From Chloroflexota bacterium (GTDB lineage: Bacteria; Chloroflexota; Anaerolineae; Anaerolineales; VGOW01), in assembly GCA_016875735.1 (NCBI GenBank), contig VGOW01000001.1, forward strand, positions 124,001-188,000: a DNA stretch of 64,000 nt, given 5' to 3'. Positions 1 through 8,895 of the stretch are shown here, one piece after another; within the stretch, counting starts at the first letter, position 1, and every line of letters starts with the position of its first letter. Under the pieces are notes generated by a model. The model worked only from the letters and a program-made list of their open reading frames with translations. It had not been told where the DNA came from and searched no databases. The position numbers and the translations under genes are program-made.

Positions 1-352
1 CGGCAAGAAAGAGGAGCTAGTGTTCCTTGGCAAAGAACTCGGCGAACAGCGCGACTATTCGGACTCGGTGGCGCAGGAGATTGACGCCGAAGTGCGGCGG
101 TTGGTGCAAGAGGCCCACGATAAGGCATTGGAAATTTTGCGTGAGCATCGCGCCACACTCGACTCGGTGGCGAAGAAGTTGATGGAAGTGGAGACTCTCG
201 ATCAGGCCGAATTCGACGCGGTGATGAAAGGCGAAACGCCGCCATCGGAGAGCAGCGGCCCCACGCCGCCTGCCCCGCGCCCCACTCGCCCCACACCCGA
301 GTCGCCAACCCCCTCCGAGGGCTGGCCGCTCCCCGTGCCGAGCGGCGCGTAA
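1..352 (+). CDS. ftsH: ATP-dependent zinc metalloprotease FtsH, C-terminal part (5' truncated by window)
   Basis: Reads FLGKELGEQRDYSDSVAQEIDAEVRRLVQEAHDKALEILREHR...LMEVETLDQAEF, the typical FtsH M41 C-terminus, then a Pro-rich tail. Confidence 0.88.
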   Translation, partial: GKKEELVFLGKELGEQRDYSDSVAQEIDAEVRRLVQEAHDKALEILREHRATLDSVAKKLMEVETLDQAEFDAVMKGETPPSESSGPTPPAPRPTRPTPESPTPSEGWPLPVPSGA

Positions 353-369
353 AGTTGGCGCAACAGAAA

Positions 370-404
370 ACGCGAACCCCGGTGTCGAACCGGGGTTTTG
401 TTTT
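370..404 (+). terminator. Rho-independent terminator after ftsH
   Basis: aaccccggt-gtcga-accggggtt stem followed by ttgtttt. Confidence 0.75.
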
Positions 405-444
405 CTGCATCCGCGAAGTGTCCCGGCAGACCGGCAGATGGCCA

Positions 445-465
445 TTTACCAATTACCAATTACTT
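445..465. repeat. 7-bp short tandem repeat (STRR)
   Basis: tttacca attacca attactt. Confidence 0.6.
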
Positions 466-553
466 CTGGTATAATCCCGCCTCGCCAGTGGCGAAATCTA
501 CTGCGCAATACTCTGCGGCCTATCGAGGCCGCGATCTGTGAGGAAGACTAGAA

Positions 554-751
554 ATGCCAAAGAGAACTTATCAGCCAAAAATTCGCCGCCGCGCCCGTGT
601 GCACGGCTTCCGCGCCCGCATGAAAACCGCCGATGGCCGCAACGTGCTCAAGGCGCGGCGACTCAAGGGCCGCCACAGCCTCGCCGTCAAACGCAACCAC
701 GTCAAAAAGGTGAACTGGAACGAGACGAAGGGCAGCAACAGCAACGTGTAA
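554..751 (+). CDS. rpmH: 50S ribosomal protein L34 with about 20 aa C-terminal extension
   Basis: [45 protein letters not shown] is the canonical L34 core; adjacent to rnpA. Confidence 0.93.
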   Translation: MPKRTYQPKIRRRARVHGFRARMKTADGRNVLKARRLKGRHSLAVKRNHVKKVNWNETKGSNSNV

Positions 752-1084
752 GTGTCGCCACTGAAAGCGAACAGCGACTTCCAGCGGGTGCGGCGCGAAG
801 GTCGGTCATGGCCTCACCCGCTGATTGTTTTAATCGCCCGCGCCAATGGTCTCGACGAAACCCGTATCGGCGTCGCGGCCAGCAAATCGGTGGGCGGCGC
901 TGTGGCTCGCAACCGGGCCAAACGGCGATTGCGCGAAGCGGCGCGGCGGGCAGCGCCCACCCTCGACAACGGCTGGGATATTGTGTTGGTCGCCCGGCCC
1001 GATCTGCCGAAGGCCAAATGGCCCGATGTGACTCAGTCGCTTTCGCAATTGTTGCGCCGGGCCAAACTTCTGAGAGAAGGGTGA
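752..1084 (+). CDS. rnpA: Ribonuclease P protein component (GTG start immediately after rpmH stop)
   Basis: [23 protein letters not shown]...[28 protein letters not shown] motif. Confidence 0.93.
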   Translation: MSPLKANSDFQRVRREGRSWPHPLIVLIARANGLDETRIGVAASKSVGGAVARNRAKRRLREAARRAAPTLDNGWDIVLVARPDLPKAKWPDVTQSLSQLLRRAKLLREG

Positions 1085-1085
1085 C

Positions 1086-1295
1086 ATGAAAAAAATCGCC
1101 CTCGGCCTGATCCATTTCTACAAGCGTTTCATTTCGCCCCTCTTGCCGCCGAGCTGCATCTATTACCCCACCTGCTCGCAGTACACTTACGAAGCCATCG
1201 AGAAGTACGGCGTTCTGTGCGGCGGCTGGATGGGTTTGCTCCGCATCCTGCGCTGTCACCCATTTGCGCGCGGTGGGCACGACCCGGTGCCGTGA
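1086..1295 (+). CDS. yidD: Membrane protein insertion efficiency factor YidD
   Basis: [35 protein letters not shown]...[17 protein letters not shown]. Confidence 0.95.
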   Translation: MKKIALGLIHFYKRFISPLLPPSCIYYPTCSQYTYEAIEKYGVLCGGWMGLLRILRCHPFARGGHDPVP

Positions 1296-1296
1296 A

Positions 1297-1361
1297 AAGG
1301 ATGAAGGATGAGCGATGAAGGATGAATGGCTTTCGTCATTCGCCATTGGTCGCCCGTCATA
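1297..1361. repeat. 7-bp STRR between yidD and the PQQ lipoprotein gene
   Basis: aaggatg aaggatg agcgatg aaggatg aatggct ttcgtca ttcgcca ttggtcg. Confidence 0.65.
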
Positions 1362-1375
1362 GGTCCAAAAGTCCG

Positions 1376-2461
1376 ATGAAGAAAACGAGTTTCGCAATTC
1401 TCCTTGCTCTTGCCGCACTCGCGCTCGCCGCGTGCGGAACGGCCCCGGCGCAATCGTGGTCGGGCGTCGCCATCTCGGCGGACGCGGCCACCGTTTACGT
1501 GACCCGCTCCACACACCTCTACGCCCTCAACACCCGAGCCAGCGGTCAAACGCTCTGGCAATTCCCGCCCGACAACGACAACAACATCGGCCCGTTTTAC
1601 GCCGACCCGGCGCTGGCGGGTGACACACTCATCATCACCTCTTACAACAAATCGGTGTACGCCCTCGACGCCAACAGCGGCGCGCAGAAGTGGGCCTTCG
1701 CCCAATCGAAAGATCGCTACATCGCCCCCGCCGCCGTGTTCGGCGACACGGTGTATGCCGCCTCCGCCGACAATACCCTCTACGCGCTCGACCTCGCCAG
1801 CGGCAACCTCAAATGGACATTCGACAAAGCCACCGCCGGATTGTGGGGCGCGGCCCTGCCCGCTGAAGATAAAGTGTTCGTGCCCTCGATGGATCACAAC
1901 CTCTACGCGGTGGACGCCGCCACCGGCAACCAACTATGGGCCGTCACCCTCAACGGCGCGTTGGCCGGCGCGCCCGCGCTCGGCGACGGAGTCATTTACG
2001 TCGGCTCACTCAACGACACGCTCTACGCCCTCGATATGGCCGACGGCTCGGAGCAGTGGACGGTGAAAGCCGATGGCTGGGTGTGGGGCACGCCACTCGT
2101 CGTCGGCGAAACGCTATACTTCGGCGACTTGGCCGGCAACGTCTATTCGGTGGATGCCCTCAGTGGCGGCATTCATTGGAAATCGCAAGTCGGCGGAGCG
2201 GTGCGCGGCGCCCCGTCCCTATCCGGCGACACATTGATCGTGCCCGTGGACGACGTCTCCAACGGAATCGTGGTTGCCCTCAATGCCGCCGACGGCTCCA
2301 CCCGCTGGCAGAAGATCATCGACGAGCGCAACGCTGACCGAATGCTCGCCAATCCCGTGATCGCAAACGATGCCGCGCTCATCGTGCCCATGAATGCCGA
2401 GAAACTCATCTATGCGCTCAGCCTCGGCGGCGGCGCAGAGTTGTGGGCCGTAAAACCGTAA
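1376..2461 (+). CDS. PQQ-binding-like beta-propeller lipoprotein (BamB-like repeats)
   Basis: Lipobox LALAACG; repeated YALDxxxGxxxWxF blades. Start placed at ATG 1376. Confidence 0.85.
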   Translation: MKKTSFAILLALAALALAACGTAPAQSWSGVAISADAATVYVTRSTHLYALNTRASGQTLWQFPPDNDNNIGPFYADPALAGDTLIITSYNKSVYALDANSGAQKWAFAQSKDRYIAPAAVFGDTVYAASADNTLYALDLASGNLKWTFDKATAGLWGAALPAEDKVFVPSMDHNLYAVDAATGNQLWAVTLNGALAGAPALGDGVIYVGSLNDTLYALDMADGSEQWTVKADGWVWGTPLVVGETLYFGDLAGNVYSVDALSGGIHWKSQVGGAVRGAPSLSGDTLIVPVDDVSNGIVVALNAADGSTRWQKIIDERNADRMLANPVIANDAALIVPMNAEKLIYALSLGGGAELWAVKP

Positions 2462-2472
2462 CGGAGCAGTCT

Positions 2473-3297
2473 ATGTGGAATACCCTCATCCTTTATCCAT
2501 TCACCAACGCCCTGCTATTTCTATACACGCTGGTCGGCAACAACTTCACCCTCGCCATCGCCATCTTCACCGTGCTCGTGCGGCTCATCACCGTGCCGTT
2601 CACAATGGCCGGGCAGAAGAATCAACAGCGCATGAGCGAGATGCAGCCGAAGATCAAAGAGATACAAGAGAAGTACAAAGACCAGCCTGAAAAACTCAAC
2701 GCCGAATTGGCCGCCATCGGCTTCAGCCCCTTCAGCATGGTGGGTGGATGCTTGCCCATGCTCTTGCAGTTTCCGATCATGATCGGCCTCTACCAATCCA
2801 TCACCCACGCCATGGCCGTCACCCCTCTCTCGCTGGTGGATTTGTATCACGCCATCTACCCCTTCTTCCCCAACTTCGACAAACTGATCCCGGTGAACAG
2901 CCACTTCCTGTGGCTCAACCTCGCCCTGCCCGATCCGTTCTACGTGTTGCCGGTGCTGGTTTTCGCCACCACCTGGCTTTCGCAAAAACTGATCACCCCG
3001 CCCCCTCAGCCCGGCGCCGACACACAAACCACGCAAATGACTCAGAGCATGGGCATCAGCATGTCGGTCATGTTCGGGTTCATGTCACTGCAATTTGCCT
3101 CCGGCCTTTCAATCTACTTCATCGTTTCCAACCTCGTGAGCATGGTGCAGTATCCGCTCTCCAATGCTCAGCAAAGGAAACGACTCTTCGCCTTCCTGCG
3201 CGGCGAAAAACTGCCGGAGCCTGCTCCAGCGCCCAAAGGGCAAAAGGCGCTGGGCAAGCCGCCAGCCAAACCGGCCAAAGCCGGAGCGAAAAAGTAA
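2473..3297 (+). CDS. yidC: Membrane protein insertase YidC/Oxa1
   Basis: LIRLITVPFTMAGQKNQQRMSEMQPKIKEIQEKYKDQPEKLNAELA..GGCLPMLLQFPIMIGLYQ. Confidence 0.95.
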   Translation: MWNTLILYPFTNALLFLYTLVGNNFTLAIAIFTVLVRLITVPFTMAGQKNQQRMSEMQPKIKEIQEKYKDQPEKLNAELAAIGFSPFSMVGGCLPMLLQFPIMIGLYQSITHAMAVTPLSLVDLYHAIYPFFPNFDKLIPVNSHFLWLNLALPDPFYVLPVLVFATTWLSQKLITPPPQPGADTQTTQMTQSMGISMSVMFGFMSLQFASGLSIYFIVSNLVSMVQYPLSNAQQRKRLFAFLRGEKLPEPAPAPKGQKALGKPPAKPAKAGAKK

Positions 3298-3301
3298 AGC
3301 C

Positions 3302-3967
3302 ATGGCCGAGAACCGCACCTTTCTCGAAGTGATTGCCCCCAACGTCGAAGACGCAGTGGCGCGCGGCCTCTTCGAATTGGGCGTGGATGAAGCCGACGTG
3401 GACGTGGAGGTATTGGACGCCGGAGACCCCGCCGAAGGCCGCCAATCGCGCGTGCGGCTCACCGTGCGCCCCATCGAAACACAGCCCGAAGACCCGGTCA
3501 TTGCCGTGGCCCGCACCGCCCTGCAAGAACTGCTGGGCAAACTCCGCGCGCGCGGGCGCATCGTCGCGCAGTGGGATGACGAGTCGGACGGCGAAGAAGA
3601 GCGCCCGCTGGTGCTCAACGTCAAGGGCGACGATCTCGGAATGCTCATCGGCCACCGCGGCGAAACCCTCTCCGCGCTCCAATACATCACCCGACTCATC
3701 GTCGCCAAACGGGTGGGCAAGCAGATCAATGTGGTGGTGGACATCGAAAGCTACAAAAGCCGCCGCGCCGATCAACTCAAGCGGCTGGCAAAACGGCTGG
3801 CTGATCAAGCCGCACAGCAGGGACGAACCCTGTCGCTCGAGCCCATGCCCCCCAACGAACGGCGCATCATTCACATTGCCCTGCGCGATCACCCCCGCGT
3901 CACCACCGAAAGCGTGGGCGAAGGGCGGGCGCGCAAAGTCACCATCATCCCCAAAAACCGAAAATAG
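3302..3967 (+). CDS. jag: Jag/KhpB RNA-binding protein (Jag_N, KH, R3H)
   Basis: KH GMLIGHRGETLSALQYI and R3H LEPMPPNERRIIHIALRDHPRVTTESVGEGRARKV. Confidence 0.93.
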   Translation: MAENRTFLEVIAPNVEDAVARGLFELGVDEADVDVEVLDAGDPAEGRQSRVRLTVRPIETQPEDPVIAVARTALQELLGKLRARGRIVAQWDDESDGEEERPLVLNVKGDDLGMLIGHRGETLSALQYITRLIVAKRVGKQINVVVDIESYKSRRADQLKRLAKRLADQAAQQGRTLSLEPMPPNERRIIHIALRDHPRVTTESVGEGRARKVTIIPKNRK

Positions 3968-4001
3968 AAAACTGCTTGCCACTGCGGCAAGCAGTTTTTT
4001 T
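3968..4001 (+). terminator. Rho-independent terminator after jag
   Basis: aaaactgcttgcc-actgc-ggcaagcagtttttttt-like stem plus T-tract. Confidence 0.9.
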
Positions 4002-4143
4002 AGGGTTGCGTTAACCTTGCAACTGCAAAGTGACGGCAATAAGACTGCAACGTTGCCCATCTGCCCGCAATGCTAAAATCCATTCTAGCCGCGAAGCGCC
4101 CGCTGGCGGCCTCCTATGCCCGAAAAGAAACTCCGAGTTCTAT

Positions 4144-4506
4144 ATGATTGAGGACAACCCCGATAACCGCTTGCTCGTCCAACGCATCCTCACCGCCGAC
4201 GGTTACGACGTGCTGTCTGCTTCCAACGGCCCCGATGGCATCGAAGCCGCCAGAGCCAACAAGCCCGACGCGATTCTCGTGGACATCAACATGCCCGATG
4301 TGGATGGTTACACTGTCACCGCCAAACTGCGCGAGATGACTCACCTCACCCGCGTGCCCATCATCGCCCTCACCGCCAACGTCATGAAAGGCGATCGCGA
4401 GAAGACTCTGGCCGCCGGGTGCGACGGCTACATCCAAAAGCCCATCGACATCGATCACTTCCCCAAACAGATCGCCCGCTACATCGAAGAGGCCCAACTG
4501 ATATGA
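4144..4506 (+). CDS. Single-domain response regulator (REC); probable frameshift at its start
   Basis: IEDNPDNRLLVQRIL..ILVDINMPDVDGYTV..PIIALTANVMKGDREKTLAAGCDGYIQKPID. The conserved first strand LRVLYIEDN is split across frames at about 4146. Confidence 0.8.
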   Translation: MIEDNPDNRLLVQRILTADGYDVLSASNGPDGIEAARANKPDAILVDINMPDVDGYTVTAKLREMTHLTRVPIIALTANVMKGDREKTLAAGCDGYIQKPIDIDHFPKQIARYIEEAQLI

Positions 4507-4919
4507 CGATTGCCCCGCGCCGCTCGGTTCACGCCAAAGACGCCACCGTGCTGATCGTGGAAGACAACCCCTCGAACTTCGTGCTCATGGCGCGGATGCT
4601 CGCCTACATGGGCGTGCAGCGGTGCGAATGGAAAACATCGGGCTGGCAAATGGTAGAATTTGCCGATACCCTTCCGCAGGTTGATTTGATTCTCATGGAC
4701 ATCCGCCTCCCCTACGAAGACGGATACGCCGCCCTCAAAAAATTGCGCGAGCACCCTCGGCTGGCCAACACTATGGTAGTTGCCGTCACCGCTGAAGCCA
4801 ACGCCGAGCAAATGACCCGAGCCCGCGGCGCAGGCTTCGACGGCTTTCTCGGCAAACCGCTCGACCCCGACAAATTCCCCGATCAGATTCGCCGCATGTT
4901 GCGCGGCGAGTCGGTGTAG
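4503..4919 (+). CDS. Single-domain response regulator (REC)
   Basis: TVLIVEDNPSNFVLMARML..LILMDIRLPYEDGYAALKKLR..GFDGFLGKPLD. Confidence 0.88.
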   Translation: MTIAPRRSVHAKDATVLIVEDNPSNFVLMARMLAYMGVQRCEWKTSGWQMVEFADTLPQVDLILMDIRLPYEDGYAALKKLREHPRLANTMVVAVTAEANAEQMTRARGAGFDGFLGKPLDPDKFPDQIRRMLRGESV

Positions 4920-5001
4920 GAATTGGCCACCCCATAACGTCGCGCCGCACTGGCGCGGGGTGCAGTCGATTCGTTTGGCGAAGTCTTTTGCAAGGACGCA
5001 T

Positions 5002-8000
5002 ATGAAGGCTTCTCTCCCTGCCCTCGGCTCCATTCGCCTCCCGCGCAGTCAACTCATCCTCACCGCACTGCTCGTCATTGTCGGCGTCGGCGCAGAACTG
5101 CTCATCCTGCTCAACCTCGCCCAACTCAGCCGCAGCATCGATTTCAGCCTCGCCCCCGCCCGCAACCTCCTGCCGCAGATCTCCGCCCTGCGCGGCGACG
5201 TGCTTCTGCTTCACGCCGACACCGAAACCGAACTGAGCCGAGATTTGCCGGATTACGATCTCCTCATCACCCGCCGCGCCAGCGTGGCCGACCGGCTGGC
5301 AGCGCTGCGCGCCATCGCCCCCGCCACCGACGACTTCACCGCCGCCTTCGCCAGTGTGGACATCATGCTCACCATCTTCGACTCGGAGATGGCCATCCTT
5401 CGCAACAACCTCGACCCGGCGCAGCTGCCCGTGCACCGCTTCGAGATCAAACGCGCCTACGAGGGCGCCGAAGCCGCGCTGGATACGTTGTATCAAAGGC
5501 AGGAGCAAGCCTTTTACGCCGCTACTGCCTCAACCTTCGACGCCCTTCGCGCCACGCAAATCATTCTCTTCTCCGTCGGCATCATCGTTCTTCTGCTCGG
5601 AGTTGGGCTCGTCGTCAGCATCCGCCGCGCCGCGCGCCGCGAGTCGGTGCTGGCCTCGGGCCGCCTTCAAGTGGCCGCCGAAGTGGGCGCGGCGGCGGCC
5701 TCCGTGTTGAGTCTCGATCAGCTCTTCGACACCACCCTCAATCTGATCTGCGACCGATTCGGCTACGTTCACGCCGCCATTTTTCTTGTGGACGACAAGG
5801 GCGAATACGCCGCCCTGCGCGCCGCCACCGGCGAGGCCGGGCGCAAACTCCTCGCCGCCGGCCACCGAGTCCTCGTCGGCTCCAATTCCACCATCGGCGC
5901 CGTCACCTTCAGCAATCAGCACCGGCTCTTTCGCGAAAGCCGCCGCACCACCGAATACTTCACCGGCGAACTGCTCGAGCCTGCCCGCTCCGAATTGGCC
6001 GTGCCCCTTCGGCAGAGCGGGCATGTCATCGGCGCCCTCGATGTGCAATCGCGCGACGATGACGCCTTCAGCGGCGAAGACATCTCTGTTCTGCAAACCC
6101 TCGCCGATCAAATCGGCGTCGCCGTCGGCAATGCCGCCGAATTCACCCGCGAACAAGCCCGCGCCCGGCAAATGGCCGCGCTCTCCGAAGCCACTGCCGA
6201 ACTCACCGGCCCGCAGGTCACCTTCGATTCGTTGCTGGAAACAATTGCCCGCCGCGCGCGCACCCTCCTCGCCGCCGATGACGCTCAAGTATGGGCGCCC
6301 GGCAACGCCGACGAACTGCAACTCAGAGCCAGCGTGACTCAGCCCAGCCGGGCGGGACAACGCATCAAAGTAAATGAGGGCGTCGCCGGGCAAGTATTCG
6401 CCGCCGCGCAACCGTTGACGATAGAAGACTATCGCCGTTGGCAAGGCCGCCGCTCCACTTTCCTCGAAGACGGAGCGATCCACTCCATCGTCGGCGTGCC
6501 GCTGGTGTGGCAGGGCGAAGTGTCCGGCGTGCTGATCGCCAATCGACTCCAACAAAGCCACCGCTTCACCATCGAAGACGAGCGCATTGCCGCGCTGTTC
6601 GCCTCGCAAGCCGCCGCCGCCATCCAAAATGCGCGGCTCCTGCAAGAGACTCAAGACCGAGTCAACGAACTCTACACCCTCAACCAAATCGGCCAGGCAC
6701 TTGCCGCGCAAACCGACCTGCGCTCGCTGTTCGACGTAGTGCGGCAGGAAACCACGCGCGCTGTGAACGCCCGCAACTTTTACATTGCCCTCTACGCACG
6801 AAGTGGCCGACCGGCTCGGCCTCGCCCTCGACAACGCTCGTTTGCTTGAGCAAGTGAATCGCGAACGCGACCGGCTGACCTTCCTCTACGAATCGGCGCG
6901 GGCGCTGGCCGCCAGCCTCCGCCAAACCGACATTCTCAACACCGCGCTCGGCTTCGCGCCGCGCGTGGGCGCACAGCACGCCCTCATCCTGCTCACCGAC
7001 GACGCCGCGCCGGGCCGCGCCACCTTCCCGCGCCACCATTCCCGGCCTCGACCGAATGCGCGACGACGCCCAACGCGCCTTCGCCGACTCGCTCGCTTCG
7101 CAAGGCATTGTCCGCTGGACCATCGATCAACAGCGGCCCGCCGTTGTGCGTGACACCGCCGCCGACCCGCGAACCCTGCCCGACGCTGGACACGCGCAAC
7201 CGCGTTCGGTGATCATCGCCCCGCTCCGCGCCCACACCGGCGACGTGTCGGGCGTGGTGGCTTACACCCACTGCGAGCCAAACGCCTTCAACGACGATCA
7301 AATCCCGCTCGTCGAATCCATCAGCGCGCAGGTGTCGGTGGCTCTCAACAACGCGCGCCTCTACCAGCAATTGGAGCAACAGCGATTCGGCGCGTCGGCG
7401 CTGGCGCAAGCCACACAAGCCATGTCGCGTTCGCTCAGCGACGAAGAACTTTACCACGCGCTCGCCGATCAACTCGCTTCGATCTTCAAGGCCGAGTGCG
7501 TCATCCATCTTTGGAATGAAGGCGAGGGGACTCTCACTCCAACCAGCCTCGTGGCCCAGCCCGGCAACCGCGCCGCCTGGCCGACACTCAACCAGCCCTT
7601 CCCCACCGACGAGCGCCCCGATCTTCTGAACGTGGTGGAAAGCCGAAGCCTCCGTATCGCCACTCAGAGCGCGCGCGGCAAGCCCGGCGGAGAGCCGCGC
7701 GAATCCATGCGCCTGCCCCTTATCTGCGCACCCCGCTCAACTCCATCATCGGTTTCTCGCGCGTGATCATGAAAGGCATCGACGGCGCAGTGACCGATTT
7801 GCAAATGCAAGACCTCTCGGCCATTCACAGCGCCGGCCAGCATTTGCTCGGCCTCATCAACGACATCCTCGACCTCTCGCGCATCGAAGCCGGAAAGATG
7901 GAACTGAACTTCGACCGCGTGGACTTGCCCGAAATCGTCAAAGACGTCATGTCCACCACCGTCGGCTTGGTGAAAGACAAACCCATCCGCCTCACGCCCG

Positions 8001-8809
8001 ACATCCAGCCCAACCTGCCGCCCGTCCACGCCGACAACATTCGCATCCGCCAAGTGCTGCTCAACCTCATGTCCAACGCCGCCAAATTCACCGAAGAGGG
8101 ATCGATCACCGTGCGCGCCTTTGTGGTGGAGAAGGACGGCCAGCATCCGATGGTGCACGTGAGCGTGAAAGACACCGGCATCGGCATCCCCGAAAAAGAT
8201 CAGCCGCGACTGTTCCAAACATTTTCGCAAGTCGATGGATCGGCGACGCGCAAAGTGGGCGGCAGTGGGCTGGGCCTTTCCATCTGCAAGAACCTCATCG
8301 AATTGCACGGCGGCACCATCACGGTGGAAAGCCAGATCGGAGTCGGCTCCACGTTCACCTTCACCCTGCCCGTTCACGTCGAGACGCCGATGACTCCCAT
8401 CGAGCTGCCGTTGGATGGTCACCAGATTCGCGCCGTGCTGGCCATCGACGACGACGCGCGGCTCATCGATCTCTATCGCCGCTACCTCGAGCCCAAAGGC
8501 TACACCCTGCACGGCCTCATCAACCCGCGCGAAGCAGTGGCCGCCGCCCGCGCTCTCAGGCCGCAAACCATTTTGCTCGACGTGATGATGCCGCCCGATC
8601 ACGACGGCTGGCAAGTGCTGGCCGAACTCAAAGGCCACCCGGACACGCGCGACATTCCGGTGATCATTTGCTCCATCCTCACCGAGCAAGAGAAGGCGCG
8701 CAAACTTGGCGCAGTAGATTACTTGGTCAAACCCATTCTCGATGTCGATCTCTTCGACGCACTGCACCGGCTGGAAAATCACTCCGCCGCCAGCGTGTCG
8801 GCGAACTGA
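5002..8809 (+). pseudogene. Multi-GAF hybrid histidine kinase with C-terminal REC, disrupted into four ORFs (5002-6849, 6785-7153, 7056-7766, 7763-8809)
   Basis: Consecutive frames encode TM plus GAF domains, then LRTPLNSIIGFSRV.. HATPase_c (QVLLNLMSNAAKF, DTGIGIPEKDQPRLFQTF) and REC (TILLDVMMPPDHDGW). Frame changes near 6800, 7030 and 7715. Confidence 0.75.
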
Positions 8810-8890
8810 CGACAGACGATAGGCGATGGACGAACGACGACACCGCGCGTCAGTGTTGATCTTTCGTCTATCGTCCTCCGTCCATCGTCC
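8810..8890. repeat. Inverted 7-bp STRR patches between kinase and chimeric gene
   Basis: gacgataggcgatggacgaa ... ttcgtctatcgtcctccgtccatcgtcc. Confidence 0.55.
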
Positions 8891-8895
8891 CCCTC

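Noticed and set aside
538-1089. 183-aa ORF overlapping rpmH and rnpA
   Set aside because: Alternative frame of two certain genes; Arg/Pro-rich artefact.
5530-6834. 434-aa antisense ORF opposite the GAF kinase
   Set aside because: High-GC shadow ORF. The + strand encodes recognisable GAF domains and the antisense product is low-complexity Gly/Ala/Glu-rich.
7664-8782. 372-aa antisense ORF opposite the kinase/REC
   Set aside because: Same shadow-ORF composition; the sense frame has clear HATPase and REC motifs.
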